From: SZUA-1535 sp964594175
GTDB taxonomy: Archaea > Aenigmatarchaeota > Aenigmatarchaeia > Aenigmatarchaeales > SZUA-1535
Direction of reading: 5' to 3'
DNA length: 22,425 nucleotides
Assembly: GCA_964594175.1 (NCBI GenBank)
Contig: CAZQLM010000008.1
Span: 1-22,425, forward strand
The notes under the pieces are model-generated. The model was not told the origin of the DNA, did no database searches, and worked only from the letters and a program-made list of their open reading frames with translations. Positions 1-6,012 of the stretch are shown here, piece by piece (the first letter of the stretch is position 1; each line of letters starts with the position of its first letter). Made by a program: the position numbers and the translations under genes.

Positions 1-481
1 AAGTGCAGCCGTTTAGCGTCTGTGTTGCTGTTCCAGAACACGAAATTTTTACACCATCTCCGCAGTCTCCCGATTCTCCGGCAATAAGGTAGGCCGTCCA
101 CACAGTTGTTTGTTCTTCTCTTTCAATTTTTGGCCACTCTTTCTTACACTCTCCATCTATGCAGATTTCGTTTGCTTTTACTTTTTCTGTTTCGATTTTT
201 CTTGTATTGGTTATGTTATACCCGTTCATATCAATGTTTCCTGTGATTTCCATCAGGGAAGAATTTATTTTTCCTGAAGAAGTGTTCAACTGCACATATT
301 CTCCGTTTATTACGGTGTAAATATCTTTAAGTAAATGATAGGCAGGGCTTTGTTTGATAACTTGCGTTTGAGTTAGGGCTGATACGGAGAATGAAATTGC
401 AGAAATTATTAAAGCAAGCAATAAACCCGTTAAAACGAGAAAATGTTTTTTTGAAATGTTTATTGTTATGTTTAGTTGCAT
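1..481 (-). CDS. Secreted or membrane-anchored surface protein, C-terminus off the window
   Basis: This minus-strand frame is open from an ATG at 481 to the left edge, so 160 residues are visible and the C-terminus is missing. Residues 11-12 are lysines, followed by a hydrophobic stretch at about 13-35 that looks like a signal peptide or N-terminal anchor. Then come a Ser/Thr/Asn-rich stretch, the motif GNIDMNGYNITN at 81-92 (a pattern common in fibre-like surface proteins) and a Cys pair in ICIDGECKKEWP at 106-117. More cysteines follow near the edge. The start is supported by a TATA-like element on the minus strand centred near 507, 26 bases upstream. I infer an extracellular, possibly fibrous or adhesive, protein; there is no enzymatic motif. 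It is transcribed away from the secreted protein at 886. Confidence 0.75.
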   Translation of the reverse strand, partial: MQLNITINISKKHFLVLTGLLLALIISAISFSVSALTQTQVIKQSPAYHLLKDIYTVINGEYVQLNTSSGKINSSLMEITGNIDMNGYNITNTRKIETEKVKANEICIDGECKKEWPKIEREEQTTVWTAYLIAGESGDCGDGVKISCSGTATQTLNGCT

Positions 482-500
482 AACTTATGTTTGAGATTTA

Positions 501-513
501 GAATATATAAATC
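501..513 (-). promoter_or_regulatory. TATA-like box for the surface protein starting at 481
   Basis: On the minus strand the sequence reads gatttatatattc. Its centre is about 26 bases before the ATG at 481, the spacing expected for an archaeal leaderless transcript. Confidence 0.55.
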
Positions 514-555
514 TTAATTAAGTCCGGTCTTTTTTTGAAAAGTCACAAGATATGA

Positions 556-717
556 GAGGCTCTACGCATTTATGCCGAAAAATATCAAAGATACAGACGC
601 TTGTGGCTTTACTCAAAGTTTGTAGTTTCAACCTATGTTGTTATATTGCTTAGAAAAGCTATAGAGAATGCTGGATATAAACCAAAGATTGTTGTAAGTC
701 ATTTCGAGAAGGTTTGA
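556..717 (+). pseudogene. Short orphan frame, possible remnant of a lost gene
   Basis: A frame of 54 codons, open from just after a TGA at 553-555 to a TGA at 715-717, has no start codon at its beginning. It encodes a basic, aromatic-rich peptide with segments such as AEKYQRYRRLWLYSKF and IENAGYKPKIVVSHFEKV. The composition looks like real protein rather than random AT-rich sequence, and the end resembles a genuine C-terminus. I do not recognise the family; a transposase C-terminus or other decayed gene is possible. Nothing else in the 404-base gap (482-885) looks coding. Confidence 0.3.
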
Positions 718-851
718 TTTCATAGTTGAAAAATAAATACAGAAAGAAAATTTTTGATTTTGTATGAATGCTAGCTGAATTAGAGATTTTTTATATTTTA
801 TGGCGTGAAGCCACCAAGACCTATAATCGTTAAAATTTCTTTTCCATAAAG

Positions 852-860
852 TTTTATATA
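852..860 (+). promoter_or_regulatory. TATA-like box for the secreted protein at 886
   Basis: The sequence ttttatata is centred 30 bases before the ATG at 886. Transcription would start almost at the start codon, giving a leaderless mRNA or one with a leader of a few bases. Confidence 0.6.
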
Positions 861-885
861 CGTAAATGGTACATAAATAAATTTT

Positions 886-2010
886 ATGAAATACATCAAA
901 ATAGTAGGTGGAATATTTCCTTTGTTTCTCCTTTTTATTACAACCTTTGCATTTTCATGTGAATTGAAACAGACTTGTAATGCAGGAGAAAATGAAATTT
1001 TGAGATTTTCTTCGCTTACAAATGCTCATTTTGAGCTTCCATTGTATAAAAATTATTCCTATATCCTCTGCTGCGAAAAAGCGAGTTTGAAAATTTCTGA
1101 TACTTGCGGTGGTGGGTTTGCTTCACTTTCCTCCGATTCGAATGCTCACGCAGCTGAATATGGAGTCTATCCAATAAATCTCTGTCTTGAAGATGAAAGT
1201 GGAAAAGGATTTTTTTCATGTAGTCTTAAGAACTACTGTAGCGGTCCGGAAACTTGTTTGTTTTCTCTTTCCTCTAATGTAAATGCACATGGAGGAGAAT
1301 GTACGGAATATCCTTACAAAGTCTGCTGTAATTACACCCCTTATATAGGAATAGAAATAAAGGGAAGCCAAATAATAGACGTTTCAGCAGGTGAATTGGT
1401 AAATGTTTATATGAGTATAAGGAACAACTATAACGTGCTTCAAGAAGTAGAAATTTTTCTTGATAATATAATTCATGGTATTTCTGGTAGCTTAGAAGAA
1501 GTAACAGCGGAATGGAGAGAAAGATATATAATAGATTTTTGCGAAGTTGAAAGTATAGGTAAAGAAGAGTGTAAGGCGAATGCAGAGAACACATTTTCAT
1601 TTGCTCCTGGAGAAGAAAAGATATTTCTTTTTAAGGTTGTAATACCATTTGACGCAAAACTTTTAAGCAATTACACAGCCAATTTTACTGTTACTAGTAA
1701 AACTTTAGGAGCTGTATACAAGCCATATGTAATCTATAGAATTATTGGAGGAAAAATAGGAATAGTCGTCAATGCTATGGTTACTGATACCATGGGCAAT
1801 CCTCAGAAAAATAGAGAAATATCTATATGTATATGTGAAAGTTCTGTTGAATGGTGCGACGAGCAGAATGCTATCTATGTCTTTAAAGCAAGTACAGACG
1901 AGGTGGGAGTACTCTACGTCCAAATAACTCCTGTGCTTGAGCTCGGGGAAAGATATAAACTTTCTCTTGTAACAGAAAAGGGATATGCCGAAGCTATTAT
2001 AGAGACCTGA
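886..2010 (+). CDS. Secreted Cys-rich repeat protein with Ig-like C-terminal region
   Basis: 374 residues. Residues 1-24 form a signal peptide (Lys near the start, hydrophobic core about 7-23, Ser-Cys at 24-25). Residues 26-150 hold three divergent repeats built on an invariant Asn-Ala-His: 46-48, 86-88 and 133-135. Each NAH follows a Ser/Leu-rich segment (FSSLT, FASLSSDS, LFSLSSNV) and precedes a Tyr-containing stretch ending in Cys (C62-C63, C100, C147-C148). Conserved cysteines at 31, 74 and 124 begin the repeats, which suggests a disulfide-stabilised extracellular module. From about 155 to 280 the pattern looks like a beta-sandwich adhesion domain, and 285-374 resembles a small Ig-like or carboxypeptidase-regulatory-like domain. 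No C-terminal transmembrane anchor is visible, so it is probably released or held non-covalently. No catalytic motif was found; role unknown, probably cell surface. Confidence 0.85.
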   Translation: MKYIKIVGGIFPLFLLFITTFAFSCELKQTCNAGENEILRFSSLTNAHFELPLYKNYSYILCCEKASLKISDTCGGGFASLSSDSNAHAAEYGVYPINLCLEDESGKGFFSCSLKNYCSGPETCLFSLSSNVNAHGGECTEYPYKVCCNYTPYIGIEIKGSQIIDVSAGELVNVYMSIRNNYNVLQEVEIFLDNIIHGISGSLEEVTAEWRERYIIDFCEVESIGKEECKANAENTFSFAPGEEKIFLFKVVIPFDAKLLSNYTANFTVTSKTLGAVYKPYVIYRIIGGKIGIVVNAMVTDTMGNPQKNREISICICESSVEWCDEQNAIYVFKASTDEVGVLYVQITPVLELGERYKLSLVTEKGYAEAIIET

Positions 2011-2030
2011 AATAAGCTTATTCTTTGATA

Positions 2031-2040
2031 ATATTTAAAT
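2031..2040 (+). promoter_or_regulatory. TATA-like box of the histone operon
   Basis: The sequence atatttaaat is centred about 27 bases before the histone ATG at 2063 and suits a leaderless transcript. Confidence 0.55.
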
Positions 2041-2062
2041 AAAATCTTTCCAAAAAAAGTAT

Positions 2063-2266
2063 ATGGTACTTCCTCTTGCAGTTGTTGAAAGAATAGCGAG
2101 AAAGGCCGGAATAGAAAGAATATCTCGTGAAGCTTTAGAAGAGTTAAGAAAACTTGTAGAGGAAATAGCTGAAGAGCTTGCAACAGAAGCAGCAGAACTT
2201 GCAAGGCATGCAAAAAGAAAAACAATAAGAGCAGATGATATAAAACTTGCTGCCGGAAGGATTTAG
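2063..2266 (+). CDS. Archaeal histone
   Basis: 67 residues, the normal length for a HMf-type single histone fold. The N-terminal LPLAVVERIARKAG matches helix 1 of archaeal histones, residues 22-47 form the long central helix, and HAKRKTIRADDIKLA at 49-63 is the hallmark loop and last helix. It packages and wraps DNA as dimers and larger stacks. R19, R52 and K53 are in positions that contact DNA in the family. The start ATG is supported by the TATA-like box at 2031-2040. A small membrane protein and an HD-domain protein follow on the same strand with almost no spacing, so the three are probably co-transcribed; the functional link is not obvious. Confidence 0.95.
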   Translation: MVLPLAVVERIARKAGIERISREALEELRKLVEEIAEELATEAAELARHAKRKTIRADDIKLAAGRI

Positions 2267-2275
2267 GTGTATCAC

Positions 2276-2458
2276 ATGAAAAACAAAAATAAATCAAGAT
2301 ACATTTTCATTGGTTTTATGTTTCTGGGAATTGGAACAGGAATGCTTTTCAATCAAACAGCTGCGGGTATGTTTATAGGAATGGGTTTGGGGTTTATTAT
2401 TTCCTGCATTTACAAAGATTTGCCTCAGAGGTTTAAAGGAAAAAGGAGAAAAAGATGA
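2276..2458 (+). CDS. Small two-helix membrane protein
   Basis: 60 residues from ATG 2276. A GTG at 2267 is in frame just after the histone stop, but the AGGTG at 2265-2269 is better read as a Shine-Dalgarno site for the ATG. A basic N-terminus (KNKNKSR) precedes a hydrophobic segment at about 9-25. A short polar turn (NQTAAG) and a second hydrophobic segment at about 32-45 follow, then a strongly basic tail ending KGKRRKR. Glycines spaced in both segments suggest tight helix packing in a hairpin. I do not recognise a family. It ends where the short ATG frame preceding the HD gene begins (ATGA overlap at 2455-2458), so translation may be coupled. Confidence 0.65.
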   Translation: MKNKNKSRYIFIGFMFLGIGTGMLFNQTAAGMFIGMGLGFIISCIYKDLPQRFKGKRRKR

Positions 2459-2471
2459 AAGAAAATTTTTT

Positions 2472-2954
2472 ATGCATTATGCTATGCAAATAGCAAAGAA
2501 TTATAAAAACGTTGACTTAGAACTTTTAAAAATTGCTGTTATTTTGCACGATGTTTGCGAGCCTTACGATAAAAAAGAAAAACACGTGGAGCTTAGCGTG
2601 AAAGTTGCGAAAAGAATTCTCGAAAAGGTGGGTTGCCCGAAGGAAAAAGCTCGAAGGGTTCTGGAGATAATCTCTCAGCACTCCACGGAAAAGATTCAAA
2701 AACCAAAGAGCTTGGAAGCTAAAATTCTTTTCGACGCTGATAAGCTCGACGGTCTCGGAGCGAGCGGAATTGCGAGAGTTTTTGCTCTGTTCGGACAGCA
2801 AGGTAAAGAGCCAGAAAGAGCGATAGAATGGTACGAAAGGAAAATAGAAATAGCGCTGAAAAACATGCAAACAAAAGAGGGTAAAAATCTTGCAAAAAAA
2901 GAGCTGAAATTCGTTCGCGAGTTTCTAAAAAGATTTAAGAGAGAAAATCCTTAA
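2472..2954 (+). CDS. HD-domain (putative metal-dependent phosphohydrolase) protein, N-terminally short
   Basis: 160 residues. The HD pair is at H26-D27 (ILHDVCEPY), with a later His at 70 (ISQHSTEK) and an Asp-rich FDADKLDGLG at 87-96. Together these match small archaeal HD phosphohydrolases that act on nucleotides or phosphoesters. The family normally has an earlier metal-binding His before helix 1 (H-x3-V-x3-A-x2-IA); here the protein begins directly at the MHYAMQIA helix, so that His is missing. The only Shine-Dalgarno-like GGAG (2445-2448) precedes ATG 2455, which overlaps the previous stop but is in a different frame that ends after 12 codons. Either the start is truly at 2472, or a one-base change in the T-run near 2466-2471 has broken the start. 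The missing His remains even if the frames are joined. Confidence 0.75.
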   Translation: MHYAMQIAKNYKNVDLELLKIAVILHDVCEPYDKKEKHVELSVKVAKRILEKVGCPKEKARRVLEIISQHSTEKIQKPKSLEAKILFDADKLDGLGASGIARVFALFGQQGKEPERAIEWYERKIEIALKNMQTKEGKNLAKKELKFVREFLKRFKRENP

Positions 2955-3121
2955 TTTTATGTATAGAATAGCTTTTTGAAAGAGAATTTTTTGGCCTGGC
3001 CGTGTTTCAACGGAGCAAGCTTTACAACTTTTAATAAAATGTGTTCTCATACATAGAAGCCATCGAGCTATCGTTTTTCTTTTTACTGGCTTTATTTCCA
3101 TGATAAATTCTTTCAGTTTCG

Positions 3122-3139
3122 TCTCACTTTTCTGTGAGA
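3122..3139. repeat. Six-base-pair inverted repeat upstream of the UPF0282 gene
   Basis: TCTCAC and GTGAGA are separated by six bases (ttttct). It sits about 25-40 bases upstream of the TATA-like box of the gene at 3194 and may be a protein-binding site or an RNA hairpin. It is the only structure I see in the 239-base gap 2955-3193. Confidence 0.35.
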
Positions 3140-3163
3140 TAAGCCAGAGAAGTAAAGAAAAAA

Positions 3164-3171
3164 TTTTTATA
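3164..3171 (+). promoter_or_regulatory. TATA-like box for the UPF0282 gene
   Basis: tttttata centred 26 bases before ATG 3194, preceded by an A-rich stretch that could act as a B-recognition element. Confidence 0.55.
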
Positions 3172-3193
3172 CTGCGTACTTCTCATTTTTAAC

Positions 3194-4030
3194 ATGAAAA
3201 TCATACCCCTTGCATTTGACTCGCTAGGCACGCGCTCGATGGCAACCTTCGTGAAAACGGATATAAAAATTCTTATCGATCCCTCAGCCGCTCTTGGACC
3301 GAGCCGCTACGGCTTGCCACCGCATCCGATTGAGCTAAAGCGTCTGGAAGAGCATATAGCTTGCATCAACCGCTACGCGAAAAAATGCGACGTGCTAATA
3401 GTTACGCACTACCACTACGACCACCATAACCCTGATGCGCCTGAAATTTTCGAGGGAAAAACCGCTCTGGTTAAGCACCCGAAGGAAAAAATCAACGCGA
3501 GCCAGAAGCAAAGGGCAAGTTATTTTCTCTCTTTAATAAAACCGAAAACTTTGGAATATGCAGATGGAAAAGAGTTCGTTTTTAAAAACACGCGGATAAG
3601 ATTTTCCAATCCTGTTTTTCACGGAACCAATCCCAAACTTGGCTATGTGCTGGAAGTTTGCATCGAGCATGAAGGGGAAAAGTTTTTGCACAGCAGCGAT
3701 GTTGAGGGACCGAGCATAAAAGAGCAGGCTGATTTTATCCTGCGCGAAAAGCCGAATGTTGTTTTCATCGATGGGCCGATGACTTATATGCTCGGCTACC
3801 GATACGCGGCGAAAAGCTATGAAGAAAGCATAAAGAACCTTAAGCAAATCGCGAAGGTTTGCGATGCGCTTGTTCTCGATCACCACCTGCTTCGCGATCT
3901 GAAATGGAGGGAAAGGGTGAAGGAAGTGGAAAAAATAAAGCATGTGATGAGCGCAGCGGAATTTGCTGGGAAAAAAGAAGAGCTTTTGGAAGCTAGAAGA
4001 AAGGAGCTTTACGAAACCGAGCCTGTGTGA
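3194..4030 (+). CDS. UPF0282-family metallo-beta-lactamase-fold hydrolase
   Basis: 278 residues. The metal-binding signature THYHYDHHNP is at 71-80 (H72, H74, D76, H77), further ligand candidates are H143 (FHGTNP), D169 (HSSDVEGP) and H230-H231 (LDHHLLRD), giving the full set for a two-metal site. The N-terminal MKIIPLAFDSLGTRSMAT is typical of the archaeal UPF0282 family, whose members are close to this length. The substrate is not established; the fold covers nucleases and many ester or thioester hydrolases. No transmembrane or signal segment, so cytoplasmic. It appears monocistronic: it has its own TATA-like box and the next gene converges on it, with only 14 bases between the stop codons. 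Confidence 0.9.
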   Translation: MKIIPLAFDSLGTRSMATFVKTDIKILIDPSAALGPSRYGLPPHPIELKRLEEHIACINRYAKKCDVLIVTHYHYDHHNPDAPEIFEGKTALVKHPKEKINASQKQRASYFLSLIKPKTLEYADGKEFVFKNTRIRFSNPVFHGTNPKLGYVLEVCIEHEGEKFLHSSDVEGPSIKEQADFILREKPNVVFIDGPMTYMLGYRYAAKSYEESIKNLKQIAKVCDALVLDHHLLRDLKWRERVKEVEKIKHVMSAAEFAGKKEELLEARRKELYETEPV

Positions 4031-4044
4031 AATTTTGCATCTTT

Positions 4045-5697
4045 TTAACTTTCTTTTCCTAGAAAATACACGAAAACCCTTCCTTTACTCCTTTTCTTAA
4101 CCCTTCCTTCCCTTTCGAGTTCTTTAAGCACTTTTCTAATAGTCGGTTCGGGGATTTGAAGCGAGAACACAAGCTCCTTAACGGTTTTTGGACCTTTTCC
4201 GATTTCGAACTCTACAAGTTTTCTTGTGCAGTGCTTGGTTAATTTTCTCAAAAGAAACGGGGGAGCGTGAATACCCTTCTGTTTCAGTTCTTCTAACATA
4301 TCGAGCAGGCAAATCGAAAAAAGCTTCTTTAGCTTTTTTTCCTGAAGCAGGCATTCCTCCAAAACATTTTTCCAGTTCAAGCTAAGTTTTGCGAGTGCCT
4401 CGCAATCCTCAATATCCCCTTCCCTTCCCGAATATGTTTTGAGAAGGAACAAGTCCTCGTTGGAAAGGGTGTAAACTTTAAGAAATTTTCCGTCAAAAAT
4501 AACTTCCGCCCTTTTTTTCATGGTTTTTGTTAATGCAAAACCATTCAGCACTCTTTTGACGTAAGCATCGATGCTGTAAATTCCAGACTCAAAAACATTT
4601 TCAGCGATTTTCTTAAAACCGAGGTTTGCCAAAGCTTTTTTCAGCAATTCAAAATCGCGTTTATTTTCCAGAATTATGTCAATATCCTTTGTAGAAGTTT
4701 TCACGTTTTTCAGAACAAGGGCTCCACCTCCTATAAGATAAACTCGCATGCGTTTTGATAAAAGGTTATCAAGATTGCAAAAAAGATCGAAAATTTTCTC
4801 TTTTTCTGCGGATTTTTCCCTAACTTCAATCCCGTAAATTTTTGCCTTTTCTTTCAATTCTTTAAAGGAAGGGAAATGCTCTGCTGCTTTTTTCGAGCGA
4901 AGAAAGAGGAGCATTTCTTCAAATAATTTTTTCGCATCGAATTTTCTCAGCAAAATTTTTAACCATGCTTGGTCAAAGAAGTATCTGTATTTGAGATAAA
5001 AAAGCGTTGCCAGCAAAGCCTCTTGCTTGGTTTTTACAAACTTAAGGGAATGAACGAATATTTCCTCAATTTCCAGTTTTTTTGGAGGATGATAGTAATA
5101 AAAAAAGTCCGGATATATCTGCAATCCGTATTTTGGATAAAGTGAAAAGGCGGTTGGGCAGAATCTCTTTTCATCCAGCCTCTCTTTGGCGCGTGCCAGA
5201 AGTTCATCACCCTTTTTCCAGACAGTCTCGAAATACGCCTGCTTTTCTTCAAATTTTCTTACCGAAAAGAATTCGAGAATCTCCCCTTCTTTTTCGCTTA
5301 TCCTGTACCTTCCGTTTTTTCTTTCAACGATTCCCGTTGAAGCAAGTTCCTGCAAATACTCTATTATTTGCTTGAGCGAAATTCCGGTCTCTGTTTGAAT
5401 ATCTTTCAAGCTCTTTTCTTCGGTTAAAGCGGAAAGGAGTTTTTCTTTTCTTCCTTCAAGAACTGCTGGACGCTTTTCAATGATTTTTAAAAGCAAGGCT
5501 GTGTAAGGGTTTTTGACTAGGCGAAATTTTTTAAGTCTACCTTCTTTAACGCTTGTGACAATACCCTTTTTTTCAAGCTCCTTTACAACCTTTGAGCAGA
5601 AGGAAGGAGAACGCTTAATAAAACCGGAAAGTTCTTTCAGCGTTAATTCTTCGTACTTTTTAATTTCAAGCAGGACCTTTATTTCGCTCTTTTTCAT
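4045..5697 (-). CDS. Winged-helix / nucleotidyltransferase / winged-helix fusion, AbiEii-like
   Basis: 550 residues. Residues 1-62 form a MarR/ArsR-like winged helix (TLKELSGFIKRSPSFCSKVV). Residues 82-135 look like a second one, and 495-548 a third (TVKELVFSLQIPEPTIRKVL, then a basic wing). Residues 140-300 are helical with an aromatic segment at 185-204 and no family I can name. Residues 318-435 resemble a DNA polymerase beta-type nucleotidyltransferase of the AbiEii/DUF6036 kind: GGGAL at 323-327, DID at 338-340 as probable metal-binding Asps, and a later SNEDLFLLKTYSGREGDIEDCEAL block. AbiEii toxins normally pair with a separate winged-helix AbiEi protein that represses the operon; here both activities appear fused. 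The start is supported by a TATA-like box at 5720-5727 and the palindrome at 5701-5720. A plain DNA-binding regulator with an inactive nucleotidyltransferase domain is the alternative. Confidence 0.8.
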   Translation of the reverse strand: MKKSEIKVLLEIKKYEELTLKELSGFIKRSPSFCSKVVKELEKKGIVTSVKEGRLKKFRLVKNPYTALLLKIIEKRPAVLEGRKEKLLSALTEEKSLKDIQTETGISLKQIIEYLQELASTGIVERKNGRYRISEKEGEILEFFSVRKFEEKQAYFETVWKKGDELLARAKERLDEKRFCPTAFSLYPKYGLQIYPDFFYYYHPPKKLEIEEIFVHSLKFVKTKQEALLATLFYLKYRYFFDQAWLKILLRKFDAKKLFEEMLLFLRSKKAAEHFPSFKELKEKAKIYGIEVREKSAEKEKIFDLFCNLDNLLSKRMRVYLIGGGALVLKNVKTSTKDIDIILENKRDFELLKKALANLGFKKIAENVFESGIYSIDAYVKRVLNGFALTKTMKKRAEVIFDGKFLKVYTLSNEDLFLLKTYSGREGDIEDCEALAKLSLNWKNVLEECLLQEKKLKKLFSICLLDMLEELKQKGIHAPPFLLRKLTKHCTRKLVEFEIGKGPKTVKELVFSLQIPEPTIRKVLKELEREGRVKKRSKGRVFVYFLGKES

Positions 5698-5700
5698 ATT

Positions 5701-5720
5701 GTAATTTTTGGAAAAATTAC
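5701..5720. promoter_or_regulatory. Perfect inverted repeat in the promoter of the winged-helix fusion gene (candidate operator)
   Basis: GTAATTTTT and AAAAATTAC, nine-base perfect arms around a GG centre. It fills the space between the minus-strand TATA-like box (5720-5727) and the start codon at 5697, where a bound repressor would block RNA polymerase. The winged-helix domains of the downstream product are the obvious candidates to bind it. The A/T-rich arms mean chance formation is not negligible. Confidence 0.5.
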
Positions 5721-5727
5721 TTAAAAA
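5720..5727 (-). promoter_or_regulatory. TATA-like box for the winged-helix fusion gene
   Basis: On the minus strand the sequence reads tttttaag, centred about 26 bases before ATG 5697. Confidence 0.5.
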
Positions 5728-5754
5728 TTTTTACTGTTTTTACAATACAACCTC

Positions 5755-5769
5755 CTGTTTCAGAAACAG
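5755..5769. repeat. Second inverted repeat upstream of the winged-helix fusion gene
   Basis: CTGTTTC and GAAACAG, seven-base perfect arms around a single A. It lies about 35 bases upstream of the first palindrome, on the upstream side of the TATA-like box, and has mixed base content, so it is less likely to be chance. It could be an activator or second repressor site. Confidence 0.45.
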
Positions 5770-5980
5770 TCTAAAACAAGTCCTTTTGAAATAACCACTA
5801 CAAGAACATTTTTTATTAAATTGCAGCAGGTTTACAATTTCCTTTCATTCCATGAATAAATGGATTATACAAATATGGATTTTCTTCATATCTTTTTTGG
5901 TAAGCATACCATATCTTCCATTGGAATAAAAATTGGTACATCCGCTTGCTGAGCGAGAAGAAAAGCTTTCTTGCTCAAAA

Positions 5981-5990
5981 ATATTAAAAA
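5981..5990 (+). promoter_or_regulatory. TATA-like box for lhr
   Basis: atattaaaaa, centred 27 bases before ATG 6013. It lies downstream of the in-frame TTG at 5971, which argues that ATG 6013 is the true start. Confidence 0.5.
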
Positions 5991-6012
5991 TTCGGAAAGA
6001 AATTGCTATTCT

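Larger units (their letters stand above)
482..885. other. Divergent intergenic region between two surface-protein genes
   Basis: This 404-base stretch holds the minus-strand TATA-like element for the gene at 481, the orphan frame 556-717, an AT-rich stretch at about 780-800, and the plus-strand TATA-like box at 852-860. I see no RNA gene or repeat in it. Confidence 0.6.
5698..6012. other. Divergent intergenic region between the winged-helix fusion gene and lhr
   Basis: This 315-base gap holds the two inverted repeats at 5701-5720 and 5755-5769 and the minus-strand TATA-like box. It also holds a short inverted repeat TGGTA/TACCA at 5898-5911, a hairpin at 5951-5976 (GAGCGAGAA with TTCTTGCTC, one G-T pair) and the lhr TATA-like box. 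I see no open reading frame or RNA gene in it. Confidence 0.55.

Noticed and set aside
1914..2297. Antisense frame opposite the histone gene
   Set aside because: Leu/Phe-rich low-complexity translation typical of the reverse complement of a Glu/Lys-rich gene; the plus-strand histone is unmistakable.
2955..3193. Minus-strand open frame across the gap before the UPF0282 gene
   Set aside because: It continues antisense into the HD gene, has no recognisable motif and no promoter-like spacing; treated as chance openness in AT-rich DNA.
5898..5976. Short inverted repeats TGGTA/TACCA and GAGCGAGAA/TTCTTGCTC as an RNA gene upstream of lhr
   Set aside because: Arms are short or imperfect and there is no promoter of their own; listed only as part of the intergenic region.
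5971..6012. In-frame TTG at 5971 as the start of lhr
   Set aside because: The TATA-like box at 5981-5990 lies inside this extension, so the transcript would begin after it; the 14 extra residues do not look like the family's N-terminus. ATG 6013 is preferred.
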